53,397 nucleotides of DNA, taken from NCBI GenBank assembly GCA_021821945.1, contig JAJZTF010000017.1, forward strand, positions 1-53,397, written 5' to 3'. A program made the position numbers and the translations under genes. Origin of the DNA: Pseudomonadota bacterium (lineage in GTDB: Bacteria; Pseudomonadota; Gammaproteobacteria; Burkholderiales; Gallionellaceae). Of the stretch, positions 1-9,170 are shown in pieces. Numbering within the stretch: the first letter of the stretch is position 1; every line of letters starts with the position of its first letter. A model generated the notes under the pieces. The model was not told the origin of the DNA and ran no database searches. It worked only from the letters and a program-made list of their open reading frames with translations.

Positions 1-73
1 GGGATAAATCCCCATTCGAGCCTCACAGAGGCAAGGTAATCGATGAAAATTGATCAAATATTCGAAAATTCAG

Positions 74-2172
74 TCACGCCAGAGAATGTGTTGCGCCATG
101 CGCATACTTATTCGGCGTTTCCTTAGGGTTTTTCCCTATGACGTCCTCTGCCGTGTAACCCGTGATTCGGGTGAATGCGCTGTTCACCTTCAGCAGATTG
201 GCATCAGTATCCGTGATCATCATGCCGTCCAGCGACTCGAAGGCAGTCGCAGCTATGCGCAGATCCCTCTCGTGCTCCAGCCTTTTGGTTATGTCTCGCA
301 CATAGGCGCAGTTGTACTCGTCCTCTCCGAACTTGATGTAGTTCGCATTGACCTCGACCGGTATGATTCTTCCATCCCGGGTGCGATGCCTGGACTCGAA
401 GATCTGGGAACCGGCCTGTTTGAGTTCTTCCCAATGACCGGGCCACAGCTCTGCCGGATAGTCGGGATCAAAATCCGTGATCCGCATCGACAGGAGCTCT
501 TCCTTTGAATACCCCAGGCTGCGGCTGAATGCATCGTTCACATAGACGAGCCTGCCTTCCCTGTCAGACCATGACACTCCGTCGCCCAGATGGTCGGACA
601 CGAACTTCATGATCTCCATCTGGCGCTGCAAGCGCTTGCCCTCGGTGATGTCCTCGACGACAGACCAGATGTAGTCCCTGCCATCGCTGCCCCGGATCAG
701 GACACCGTTGAGGCGCAGCGAGATGCGCCTTCCGTCCCTGTGCGAACATTCCTTCTCGCAGGGCCCGTAATATCCCCTGGATTTCAGCGATTCGATCTGG
801 TCCTTTTGCTCATCCTCCCGCGGGACCAGGTTCCGGTAACCGATGCTGTTCAGCTCATCGCGCGTATAGCCGCAAAGAGTCCGGAAAGCCTCGTTGAATT
901 CGACATACCTGCCCTGCATGTCGGTGAGCACGATGCCCAGATGCTTGAAGTTATAAAGCCCGTCAAGCCTGGCCAGGCTCTCCCGCAAGCCGGCTTCGGC
1001 GATGAACAGCGGCGTGACGTCATATAGCCAGCTCAGCACCGCCTCTTCGCCCTGATAATTGATCGGCATGTAGGAGGCCAATGCCCAGACCTCGTCACCG
1101 CCGGGAATGTTCAGCTTCACCTTCTTGTCCATGATGGACTTGCCGGAGGACAGTTCGGCCAGCACATCTTCGCAGTCCGCCTCGCTTGCGTAATACTGTT
1201 TCGGATTCTGCCCTACCGGGTCCTTGTTCCCGATCAGATCGCAATATCGGGCGTTGCAGAACCTCACCTCGCGCCCCTTTTGCGTTGCAATGTACACGGA
1301 CACGGGGCTCAGATTGAGGACTTCCAGCAGGCGGTTCTCGCTTTCCAGGAGCCTTTCTTCGGCCTTTCTCTGATCGGTGATGTCTGTACCGACCGTGATC
1401 AGCGAATGCGTGCCTTCACGTTCATCGACCATCAGTGTATTGGACCACCTGATCAGCCGCTTCTCGCCGTTCGCATTCAGCCAATGGTTTTCGAAGCTTG
1501 CAACAGGTTTCCCGGCAATCGCCGCAGCGAACACTTCCTCCACTCCGCTGCGCTCTTCCGGCAGGAGGAAGTTCCTCCAGAAAAAAGGCTTGTTCCTGAC
1601 GTCCTCGAAACGGTATCCTGAAAAGTGTTCTGCAGTCCTGTTGAACCTGACTATCGATCCCGTGCTGTCGATCACCAGGATGATGGGACCCGCAAGATCG
1701 AGGATGGAATTGCTGAAGTTGCGCTCCTGCTCGAGCGATGCCTCCAGGCCTTTTCTTCTGCTGATATCCCTGGATGAATTGAATAATACATGCCTTCCCT
1801 CCATCTCGACGGGATAGCCCGAAACTTCCGCGACGAAAGTCGTTCCGTCCTTGCGACGGTGCCGGGTCTCGAACTGGGAGCGCACCTTGCTTTCAAACTG
1901 CCTCCTCAAGGCAGACCTGATCTCCTCGGGATCGGTAAAATGGGCCTCCCATTGAGACACGTTCATGCCTATCATCTCTTCGCGCTCGTAGCCCAGCATC
2001 CTGCAAAACGAGTCACTGGCTTCTATGATGTTCCCTTCATGGTCCAGGATGTGTATGCCATCGCTTGCGTTGCGCAGCAGGGTCAGATACCTGTCGTCCG
2101 CAGACTGTTCAAGGAGAATTCCGGTGCGAGGGGCTCAGCCCTCTTGGCGAGGCCTGAAGAGTTGGATGTCAT
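74..2172 (-). pseudogene. Multi-PAS sensor protein, frameshifted at the 5' end and cut short at the 3' end
   Basis: The intact reading frame (1999 down to 74) carries about five PAS domains and the start of a sixth, each followed by the usual PAC ending (for example DISRRK, DITDQR, DITEGK, DITKRL). Such arrays normally sense redox state, light or ligands and feed an output domain, often GGDEF/EAL; none is present here. The first ATG of the open frame falls inside the first PAS domain. The missing PAS start (LLRNASDGIHILD...) lies just upstream in the same frame but is preceded by a stop with no ATG between. A good ATG at 2172, behind a promoter, is in another frame; one extra base in the four-C run at 2130-2133 would join them. 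The last PAS stops after GKNPK and ends in an unrelated tail, whereas the related PAS in the gene at 4477 continues. It is probably a decayed remnant, but a short functional sensor starting at 1999 cannot be excluded. Confidence 0.65.
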
Positions 2173-2201
2173 GACGGCAAAAACCTTTTTGAATTTGTGC
2201 C

Positions 2202-2230
2202 ATTATATCGGCTGATGCGCCTTCGATAAA
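2202..2230 (-). promoter_or_regulatory. Sigma-70-like promoter of the PAS sensor gene
   Basis: On the minus strand a perfect TATAAT (2202-2207) lies 17 bases from a weaker TTTATC (2225-2230). Transcription would start near 2195, shortly before the ATG at 2172. This supports 2172 as the original start of the sensor gene. Confidence 0.55.
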
Positions 2231-2284
2231 GCGCTTCTCCGAAGATGTCCGCGCTTCTTGCACAGCCCCGAAATCGCAAAAAGG

Positions 2285-2313
2285 TTGATATTCGGGCTGC
2301 CACATGATTAAAT
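2285..2313 (+). promoter_or_regulatory. Promoter of tRNA-Val
   Basis: TTGATA (2285-2290), a 17-base spacer and TTAAAT (2308-2313) stand 11 bases before the tRNA. The bases between the -10 element and the tRNA are GC-rich (gcgcgcc), as is typical of stable-RNA promoters under stringent control. Confidence 0.6.
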
Positions 2314-2324
2314 GCGCGCCTCGT

Positions 2325-2399
2325 GGGCGGTTAGCTCAGCGGTAGAGCACTGCCTTCACACGGCAGGGGTCACAAGTTCGAACCTTGTACCGCCCACCA
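2325..2399 (+). tRNA. tRNA-Val (anticodon CAC)
   Basis: A full cloverleaf can be drawn. The acceptor stem GGGCGGT pairs with ACCGCCC, the D-arm is GCTC/GAGC, the anticodon stem CTGCC/GGCAG encloses loop TTCACAC (anticodon CAC, reading GUG), and the T-arm carries TTCGAAC. The discriminator A and CCA are encoded (2396-2399). No second tRNA follows and no integrase or duplicated 3' end is visible nearby. Confidence 0.95.
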
Positions 2400-2512
2400 G
2401 AAAATCACATCACCCATAACCTCCTCCGGTTCTGCCCGGACCCGATCCCGCCGATGTTTGAACGCCTGCCCGAATTCCAGGGCAAACCCGTTGGCGCACA
2501 CTTTCCGCCAAA

Positions 2513-2532
2513 TGATTATTGTGCAATAATCA
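2513..2532. promoter_or_regulatory. Perfect 9-bp dyad before the umuD-like gene (operator candidate)
   Basis: TGATTATTG and CAATAATCA form a perfect inverted repeat separated by TG and end 7 bases before the ATG at 2540. The position, across the likely start of transcription, fits a repressor operator for the umuDC pair. It does not match the usual LexA box (CTG-N10-CAG). Confidence 0.5.
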
Positions 2533-2539
2533 AAATGCC

Positions 2540-3115
2540 ATGAAAGAGAACCCCAATCCAAGACGCGGCGGATGCAGGGCCGGCGCCGGGAGAAAGCCCG
2601 GGACCGGACTCTACAGCGAACCCACGAAGCCGATCAGAGTACCCGAGAGCCAGGTGAATACCGTGCTCGGTTATCTCTCGGCATACAGGAAGAATGCCGC
2701 AGCACTCCCCATCGCGACCGATACGCCCAGGCGCTTCATTCCCGTCATGTCCCACGGGGTCCCGGCAGGCTTTTCAAGCCCGGCGGACGATTACGTTCAG
2801 GACAGGGTGGACTTAAACGAGCACCTGCTCCTTCATCGGGATGCCTCCTTCATCCTCAGGGTCTCGGGATGGTCCATGGTCGGTGCCGGAATCCACGATG
2901 GTGACGAGATCATCGTCGATCGCGCGATCGAGCCACTGGACGGCCATGTGGTCGTCGCCGTGATCAGCGGCGAACTGACGGTGAAGCGCCTCAAGAAATC
3001 CGGAACGAGGATCAGGCTGGCTGCGGAAAACCCCGAGTATCCGGACATCGAACTTTCCGAGGGCGGGGAACTCGTCATCTGGGGCGTGGTGACGAGAGTA
3101 CTGCACAAGGTATGA
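2540..3115 (+). CDS. umuD: UmuD/LexA-like S24 self-cleaving protein
   Basis: The protein has 191 residues. Its C-terminal half is an S24 peptidase domain: the cleavage site Ala76-Gly77 (PAGF), nucleophile Ser112 in SGWSM and general base Lys149 in GELTVKRL are all present. In this family RecA filaments trigger self-cleavage, which activates error-prone polymerase V. The protein is longer than classical UmuD (about 139 residues): the first ~65 residues include GAGRKPG and [10 protein letters not shown], a basic stretch seen in longer UmuD-like proteins that might contact DNA. The ATG at 2540 is preferred over a TTG at 2519 because the latter lies inside the upstream dyad. The gene overlaps umuC by four bases, the usual umuDC arrangement. 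Confidence 0.85.
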   Translation: MKENPNPRRGGCRAGAGRKPGTGLYSEPTKPIRVPESQVNTVLGYLSAYRKNAAALPIATDTPRRFIPVMSHGVPAGFSSPADDYVQDRVDLNEHLLLHRDASFILRVSGWSMVGAGIHDGDEIIVDRAIEPLDGHVVVAVISGELTVKRLKKSGTRIRLAAENPEYPDIELSEGGELVIWGVVTRVLHKV

Positions 3116-4389
3116 GGATCGCGCTGGTCGACGTCAACAACTGCTATGTGAGCTGCGAGCGTGTTTTCAACCCCGGACTCGAAGGAAAACCCGTCGTCGT
3201 GCTCTCGAACAACGACGGCTGCGTGGTGGCGAGGTCGGGCGAGGCCAAGGCGCTCGGCATCCCCATGGGAGAGCCCTAGTTCAAGCTGAAAGATCTGGCG
3301 AAAAGGCATGGCATCATCGCCTATTCCAGCAATTACGCGCTGTATGCCGACATGTCGAACAGGTTCATGTCCATGCTCTCGGGCTTTGCGCCGAACATCG
3401 AGATCTATTCCATAGACGAATGCTTCATGGATCTCACCGGATTTTCGACGGACCTCACGGAATACGCGCAGAAAATCAGGAATAGCGTGAGGCAATGGAT
3501 CGGTCTTCCTGTCTGCGTCGGGATAGGATCGACCAAGACGCTCGCCAAGCTCGCGAACCATGTTGCGAAGAACAGGCCGGAATGGAACGGAGTGTGCGAT
3601 TTCCCATCCCTCCCGCCCTCCCTTCAAACCGAACTGTTCTCCAGGATAAATGCCGGCGAAATCTGGGGAGTAGGCAGAAAATTGCAGGAGAGCCTGGGCG
3701 CAATGGGGATCAGGACGGCCCTGGACTTGAAGAATGCCAACCCCGCCTGGATCAGGAGCCGGTTCGGCGTGATGCTCGGGCGCACGGTGGCGGAATTGAA
3801 CGGCGATCCCTGCATCGAACTCGAGGAGGCTGCGGCCAACAAGGGGCAGATCGTGTCCAGCCGTTCTTTCGGCCAACCCGTGAGATCGCTTGCCGAATTG
3901 GGTGAATCGGTCACGCTTCACGTGACGCGCGCTGCAGAGAAGCTGAGACGCCAGGGTTCGGTCGCGGGAGGAATCCATGTGCACATCCGCACCAATCCCT
4001 TCAGGCCAGACACCCCCCAGCTTTCACAGGGCATCCTCATGCCGCTGATGGCGCACACGGACGACACCATGCTGCTCAGCCGGGCCGCGCTTGCCGGACT
4101 GAAGAAGATCTACAGGCCGGGCTATGCCTATGCCAAGGCAGGCGTCATGCTGGTCGAACTCTCGGGGAGGAACCTGCAGCCTGCCGACCTTTTCGCCGAT
4201 CGCGACTCGGCCGAGAAACGGTCCAGGCTGATGAAGACCATGGACGCGATCAACCGGAGATATGGCAGGAATACCCTGGGGCCTGGCATCTCCGGAATGA
4301 CCGGGCGCCGGGTCTGGTCGATGAGGCGCGGCAACAAGACTCCTGCCTATACGACCGACTGGAGCGAGCTCCCGATCGCCTACGCCTAG
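3112..4389 (+). pseudogene. umuC: DNA polymerase V subunit UmuC, interrupted by an in-frame amber codon
   Basis: Read from the ATG at 3112, which overlaps the umuD stop, the frame encodes 425 codons, close to E. coli UmuC (422). The Y-family catalytic residues are present: Asp7 in [12 protein letters not shown] and Asp102/Glu103 in SIDECFMDL. The little-finger and C-terminal regions follow without further damage. Codon 56 is TAG (3277-3279), in MGEP*FKLKDLA, where the family normally has an aromatic residue (Trp or Tyr). A single base change from TGG, TAT or TAC would explain it. Internal reinitiation, for instance at ATG 3352, would lack the first catalytic Asp, so the gene is probably inactive unless the amber codon is suppressed or is a sequencing error. 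Confidence 0.85.
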
Positions 4390-4476
4390 CGATCCATCAA
4401 AACGGCGGTTCATCAAAAATTTGCCGGTCACCTGGTAATTTGATAGCCTAGCCGCTGCCAGGCAGAAGTATGAAAA

Positions 4477-7400
4477 ATGGAAAATCCAAATCAGCCCAAC
4501 GCGGAAGGCGGAATGCCGGATGCCGACCATACCACCCTCTCGATCGATGAGCAGAGGAGGCTTTTGGATCTGCAGCAGGCGATACTGGAATCGGTCGCCG
4601 GCGGCATCGACCACAAGGAGGCGATCGCCGAGATATGCCGTTTGGGCGAAGGCCTGCTGCCGAATTCCGTCGCATCCGTGATGCTGCTGGACGAGAACAA
4701 TGAGCTCCTCAACGTCTATGCAGCGCCCAGCATACCGCCCGAAGGGATAGCGGCGCTCAACGGCCTGAAACCGGGCCCGGGCGGCGGCTCCTGCGGAAAT
4801 GTGATCTACACCCAGAAGGCACAGTTCGTCAGCAATACCTATACGGACGACCGCTGGTGCAATCTGCGCCAGCTTGCCTACGATTTCGACCTCTGTTCAT
4901 GCTGGTCCGTCCCGATCTTCTCCGATGAAAGGAAGATCATAGGCACGTTCGCGCTCTCGAGCTTCGAGCACCGTTCTCCCGGCCCGTTTCACAAAAAGCT
5001 CCTCGAAATAGGCTCTTCCATCATAGGCATCGTGCTGGAAAGGAACAGGGCCGAGAAGTCCCTGACCAGGATATCCTCGGAACTCGCCAAGGCGCGCACA
5101 TTGCTGCAGCAGATCATCGACACCACGCCTGTCCGCGTTTTCTGGAAGGACAGGGAAAGCCGCTATCTCGGATGCAACCCGGCTTTCGCAAGGGATGCCG
5201 GCAAGAAGGATCCTTCCGAACTGGTCGGACGGGACGACTATGCGATGCGCTGGGCAGAACATGCAGACCGTTATCGGGCTATCGACAGGCAGGTGATGGA
5301 CTCGGGAGTGCCGCACCTCAATTACGAGGAAATGCAGACCTCGCAGGACAACGAGACAATCTGGCTCAGCATCTCGAAGATGCCGCTGCGCGACGACGAA
5401 GGCAATGTGTTCGGCCTGCTCGGCGTCTATGACGACATCACCGAGCGCAAGCATGCCGAGGAACTGCTGCGCGAGAGCGAGGCGAAATACCGCAGGCTGA
5501 TCGAGAAGTCCCCCGACACCCTGTATGTGTTCTCGAGCAAATCCGGCGGCATCTACTACAGCAAACGCGTCGAGGAGCTCCTCGGTTACCCGATTGGCTA
5601 CCTGAGTGCAAACCCGTTCCTCTGGACCGAATCCATACATCCGGACGACAGGGAGAACATCGCCCGGACCGTGAAGAATACCGGGACAGGCGACCAGTTC
5701 GCGATCGAATACCGTCTGCGCGACTCGAAGTGCAACTGGAAATGGGTATACGACCGATCCATCCAGGTCACCAAAAAGGATGACGAGCTGCTGATCGAAG
5801 GGCTGGTCACCGACATCACCGAGCGCAAGCGCAGCGAGGAACGTCTCAACCTCACCGCGCGCGTGTTCGCGAACACGCTCGACGGCATCCTGATCACCGA
5901 CAGGGAGCTCAACATCGTCGAGATCAACGATTCCTTCACCCGCATCACCGGCTACAGCAGGGAAGACGTCATCGGACAGAGGCCGAACATCCTGGCATCC
6001 GGACAGCACGACGAGGCTTTCTACGCGCAGATGTGGGAATCCATAGACACCTACGGCCACTGGGTCGGCGAAATATGGGACCGAAGGAAGAACGGCGAAG
6101 TGTATCCCGAGATGCTGACCATCTCCACCGTGAAGAACGAACAGGGCGAAGTGGTGAGCTATGTCGGCGTGTTTTCCGACATCACCCATATCAAGCACCA
6201 CCAGAAACAGCTCGAGCAGGCCGCCCATTACGATGCGCTGACCGGCATCCCCAATCGCCTGCTGCTCGCCAAGCTGATGAAACAGGCGCTGGCTCATGCA
6301 AAACGCAGCAACACGCTGATGGCCGTGTGCTATCTGGATCTGGACGGCTTCAAGCCGATCAACGACAGCTTCGGGCACGACACGGGAGACAGGATACTGA
6401 TCGAGGTCGCAAGGCGGATCGAGAAGGAGATACGCGGGGACGACACGGTGGCCCGCCTGGGCGGCGACGAATTCGTGATCCTGCTGGTCGGGATCGAACA
6501 GGCCGAAGAATGGGCGCACAGCATAGAGCGCCTGCTGGGCGCCATAGCGCGCCCTATCGAGGCGGGCGGCCGCCTCTTCAGCCTGAGCGCAAGCATAGGG
6601 CTCACGCTCTATCCCGTCGACGACGAGGACGCAGACACGCTGCTGCGCCACGCCGACCAGGCGATGTACATCGCAAAGCAATCGGGAAAGAACCGGTATG
6701 TGCTTTACGATTTCGAATACGGGAAGCGCTTTCGCGCCCAGCAGATCATGCTCGAGCAGATCGCCCACGGGCTGGCGCAAGATCAGTTCGAGCTTTATTT
6801 CCAGCCCAAGGTGAACCTGCGCACCCGGAGGCTGGTCGGCGCAGAGGCGCTGATACGCTGGAACCATCCCGAGCGCGGCCTCCTGCCTCCGGCCGAGTTC
6901 CTGCGCCCGCTCGAAGGAACGGACCTGGACATCAGGCTCGGCGAATGGGTGACGGAAAAGGCGCTCGACCATCTTGAGGAATGGAGGCAATCCGGGCTGG
7001 ATCTCCAGCTCAGCATCAACATCTCAGCTCACCATCTGCAGTCAGCCGACTTTGCGGCAAGGCTCAGGATGCGGCTGGCTGCGCACCCCGATCTGCCGCC
7101 GCTCAGCCTGCAGATCGAGATACTAGAAACCGCAGCGCTTGAGGATGTGGAGAAGGTCACGGCGATCATAGAGGAGTGCCGGTCTTTCGGCGTCAGCTTC
7201 TCACTCGACGATTTCGGGACGGGCTATTCCTCGCTGACCTATCTCAGCAACCTGCCGATCAACACGATCAAGGTGGACCAGTCCTTCGTCCGCAACATGC
7301 TGAACGACAAGGGCGATCTCGCGATCGTGCAGGGCATCATCGCGCTCGCCAGGACCTTCAGGCTGGAAGTCGTGGCCGAAGGCATAGAGACCGCGGAAAT

Positions 7401-7509
7401 CTACCGGAAGCTGCTGGACATGGGGTGCGAAATAGGCCAGGGCTATGGAATCGCGCGCCCCATGCCGGCTCAAAGATTTTCCAGCTTCGAGTTCGCCGGA
7501 CCGGACTGA
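4477..7509 (+). CDS. GAF-PAS-PAS-PAS-GGDEF-EAL c-di-GMP signalling protein
   Basis: This soluble 1010-residue sensor has a GAF domain (about 30-195), three PAS/PAC domains (about 209-330, 330-455 and 455-580), GGDEF (about 585-750) and EAL (about 765-1005). GGDEF is intact at 662-666, and the preceding RGDD fits the RxxD inhibitory site. EAL is intact at 790-792 (GAEALIRW), followed by DDFGTGYSS. Both cyclase and phosphodiesterase activities are therefore possible; which dominates cannot be told from sequence. There are no membrane segments, so it should act in the cytoplasm. The third PAS closely resembles the cut-off last PAS of the damaged sensor at 74-2172, suggesting that gene once had the same kind of ending. 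The gene stands alone, 87 bases after umuC. Confidence 0.92.
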   Translation: MENPNQPNAEGGMPDADHTTLSIDEQRRLLDLQQAILESVAGGIDHKEAIAEICRLGEGLLPNSVASVMLLDENNELLNVYAAPSIPPEGIAALNGLKPGPGGGSCGNVIYTQKAQFVSNTYTDDRWCNLRQLAYDFDLCSCWSVPIFSDERKIIGTFALSSFEHRSPGPFHKKLLEIGSSIIGIVLERNRAEKSLTRISSELAKARTLLQQIIDTTPVRVFWKDRESRYLGCNPAFARDAGKKDPSELVGRDDYAMRWAEHADRYRAIDRQVMDSGVPHLNYEEMQTSQDNETIWLSISKMPLRDDEGNVFGLLGVYDDITERKHAEELLRESEAKYRRLIEKSPDTLYVFSSKSGGIYYSKRVEELLGYPIGYLSANPFLWTESIHPDDRENIARTVKNTGTGDQFAIEYRLRDSKCNWKWVYDRSIQVTKKDDELLIEGLVTDITERKRSEERLNLTARVFANTLDGILITDRELNIVEINDSFTRITGYSREDVIGQRPNILASGQHDEAFYAQMWESIDTYGHWVGEIWDRRKNGEVYPEMLTISTVKNEQGEVVSYVGVFSDITHIKHHQKQLEQAAHYDALTGIPNRLLLAKLMKQALAHAKRSNTLMAVCYLDLDGFKPINDSFGHDTGDRILIEVARRIEKEIRGDDTVARLGGDEFVILLVGIEQAEEWAHSIERLLGAIARPIEAGGRLFSLSASIGLTLYPVDDEDADTLLRHADQAMYIAKQSGKNRYVLYDFEYGKRFRAQQIMLEQIAHGLAQDQFELYFQPKVNLRTRRLVGAEALIRWNHPERGLLPPAEFLRPLEGTDLDIRLGEWVTEKALDHLEEWRQSGLDLQLSINISAHHLQSADFAARLRMRLAAHPDLPPLSLQIEILETAALEDVEKVTAIIEECRSFGVSFSLDDFGTGYSSLTYLSNLPINTIKVDQSFVRNMLNDKGDLAIVQGIIALARTFRLEVVAEGIETAEIYRKLLDMGCEIGQGYGIARPMPAQRFSSFEFAGPD

Positions 7510-7510
7510 C

Positions 7511-7528
7511 CGTCCGGCTAGCCGGACG
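7511..7528. terminator. Perfect GC-rich palindrome between convergent genes
   Basis: CGTCCGGC-TA-GCCGGACG is self-complementary and lies between the end of the GGDEF-EAL gene and the convergent end of the barrel-protein gene. There is no T-run on either side, so if it ends transcription it is not a textbook intrinsic terminator. Confidence 0.4.
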
Positions 7529-7532
7529 ACGC

Positions 7533-8135
7533 CTAGAACTTGAAAACCGCAGCCAGGGTATAGGTGTTGATGTTGTAATGATCCTTGGACCCGATCACCC
7601 CGGTCGCACCCGAAGTCTCAGCGCCATAACGGTCCCAGCCGAGGCGCAGGCCGAAGGAAGGCGTCACGTTGTATTGCCCGCCAAGCCCGTAGGTCACCGC
7701 TGTCCTGGTCGCCCCCGCGAGGGTGCTGGCGGGCACCGTGGAGATGCTGGTGTTCACGTTGGCCAGACCCAGCTTGCCATAGAGCGAGAAGGAATCGGAC
7801 AGGGGCAGGGTGCCCACCGCATCGACGCCCCAGATGTCGGCCTTGCCAGAACCCGCGACTGAACCCGCAAGATTCTGCCCGGTAAAGCTTCCACCTTCCG
7901 TGTAGAAGGCCTCCGCGCCCCAGTACTTGTTGAACTGGTAGCCGCCCAGCAGCCCGTAGACGGTATCGGTGGATTTGCTGAGCACCATGTTGGGCGGCGT
8001 GCTCGTGTTGGAACGGCCCGCCGTCACGCCCGCGTAGAATCCGCTTTCATCGGCCAGCGCGGCGCCGCCGATCAAGATGCCGCACAAGCCCGCCGTCCTT
8101 GCGATGGTGGTGACCGAAATTCGATTCGCTTTCAT
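7533..8135 (-). CDS. Outer-membrane beta-barrel protein (OmpA-like/opacity-type)
   Basis: The protein has 200 residues. A signal peptide (about residues 1-28, ending GGAALA before DESGFYAG) is followed by alternating amphipathic strands rich in Gly, Tyr and aromatic residues, and the C-terminus is a phenylalanine (AAVFKF), the usual barrel-assembly signal. This fits the eight-stranded OmpA-like/COG3637 group; the function is not predictable. The start at 8135 is chosen because AGGAGG lies five bases upstream; a neighbouring ATG at 8138 is possible. It has its own promoter behind the diguanylate cyclase gene. Confidence 0.8.
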   Translation of the reverse strand: MKANRISVTTIARTAGLCGILIGGAALADESGFYAGVTAGRSNTSTPPNMVLSKSTDTVYGLLGGYQFNKYWGAEAFYTEGGSFTGQNLAGSVAGSGKADIWGVDAVGTLPLSDSFSLYGKLGLANVNTSISTVPASTLAGATRTAVTYGLGGQYNVTPSFGLRLGWDRYGAETSGATGVIGSKDHYNINTYTLAAVFKF

Positions 8136-8190
8136 CATATCCTCCTTGCATTTGATGCGGCGCCGGAATGACGCCGCACTCGTGGAAGCC

Positions 8191-8219
8191 ATGATATGAA
8201 AGGCGGGAACCCGGGTAAA
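8191..8219 (-). promoter_or_regulatory. Promoter of the outer-membrane protein gene
   Basis: On the minus strand TTTACC (8214-8219), a 17-base spacer and TATCAT (8191-8196) lie in the gap after the GGDEF gene. This gives a leader of about 45-50 bases before the start at 8135. Confidence 0.5.
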
Positions 8220-8228
8220 TATGCCGAT

Positions 8229-9107
8229 TTATCTAGGCAGACCGGCATAGTTGCCGGGGCAGTTTGCGAAACGGACTTCATGCATACCGTCAGCCTTCGA
8301 CTGATAAAGCAGGGAGTCCGCAATCTTGACCGCATCTTCAAGGTTTGCGCGCGGAGAGTTGCACGAGACCACACCCAGGCTGAAACCGACGGGCCAGCCA
8401 TGCTTCTCCATCTCCCTGGACAGGGCGATCCTGAAGTTCTCGAACATGGATTTCGCGCCCGACTCGTCCGTTTCCGGAAGCAGGATCGCAAATTCGTCTT
8501 CGCCCATGCGCCCTGCGATGTCGGAGGCGCGCAACGATGCGGCTATCTTTCTGCCCACGACACGAAGCAATTCATCGCATTCCTTCCTGCCGAATCTTTC
8601 ATGCATCTTCCCGAAGTCGTCGACGTCGAGGCAGGCCAGCGTGATGTTCCGGTTGTGCCTTGCAGAAACCCCGAAGATCTTTTCCGCCTGCTCGGTGAAG
8701 CCGCGCACATTGAGCAGGCCGGTCAGGTCGTCCGTCCTGGCCTGCCGTTTCTCGATTTCCAGATGCATCTTCAGGTAACTGAGCAGCTCTTCCGCAACCA
8801 GGAAGAAGCCCAGCCTCACGGCCGCGTTCCAGTAGGGCGCGTAGGGGTTTTCATAGTGGTGCTGAAAGACCGGGACGTCTATCGTCAACCAGATGGCGGC
8901 GGAAAGAATGCAGAAGGCGATCCCTGTCATGCGCCCGGCATACCAGGCCGATACAGCGATCGGGATCAGGAAGAAGGCAGCGACCGAGACCTCGTATCCG
9001 AAAAGGATCTCCACCCTTGCGATCAGCGCGGTCAGCAAAAGGCAGATGGCGACGATCATCGCATATGAGCGCCTGACCAGGAATGAGTCGATTTTGTCGA
9101 AGACCAC
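8229..9107 (-). CDS. Membrane-bound GGDEF-domain protein (putative diguanylate cyclase)
   Basis: The protein has 292 residues: several N-terminal hydrophobic helices (about 15-110), a short linker and a GGDEF domain (about 120-285). The signature is GEDEF (202-206). The upstream substrate loop is also altered: the usual Asn that contacts GTP (in DxDxFKxIND) appears to be His in DVDDFGKMHERFG. An RxxD inhibitory site (RASD, 193-196) is retained. It may be a weak cyclase or a c-di-GMP/GTP-binding sensor rather than a standard enzyme. The start is GTG at 9107, behind AAGG and a good promoter. The outer-membrane protein gene follows on the same strand. Confidence 0.85.
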   Translation of the reverse strand: MVFDKIDSFLVRRSYAMIVAICLLLTALIARVEILFGYEVSVAAFFLIPIAVSAWYAGRMTGIAFCILSAAIWLTIDVPVFQHHYENPYAPYWNAAVRLGFFLVAEELLSYLKMHLEIEKRQARTDDLTGLLNVRGFTEQAEKIFGVSARHNRNITLACLDVDDFGKMHERFGRKECDELLRVVGRKIAASLRASDIAGRMGEDEFAILLPETDESGAKSMFENFRIALSREMEKHGWPVGFSLGVVSCNSPRANLEDAVKIADSLLYQSKADGMHEVRFANCPGNYAGLPR

Positions 9108-9136
9108 TTTGCCGCCTTCTTAGCAAATGAATGCGG

Positions 9137-9164
9137 ATTATATCCTATCCTGGAGGTGCTGCAA
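9137..9164 (-). promoter_or_regulatory. Sigma-70 promoter of the GGDEF gene
   Basis: On the minus strand TTGCAG (9159-9164), a 16-base spacer and a perfect TATAAT (9137-9142) lie about 30 bases before the GTG start at 9107. Confidence 0.65.
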
Positions 9165-9170
9165 TTCTCC

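Noticed and set aside
2325..2399. tRNA-Val as an integration site
   Set aside because: No integrase gene, direct repeat of the tRNA 3' end or foreign-looking block is visible on either side.
2833..3984. 383-codon minus-strand frame across umuD-umuC
   Set aside because: It is antisense to recognised UmuD/UmuC sequence and has no recognisable motif or start signal.
4897..6990. Long open frame (697 codons) on the minus strand across the GGDEF-EAL gene
   Set aside because: It lies antisense to a gene with clear GAF, PAS, GGDEF and EAL motifs; its own translation shows no domain and reflects GC-rich codon structure.
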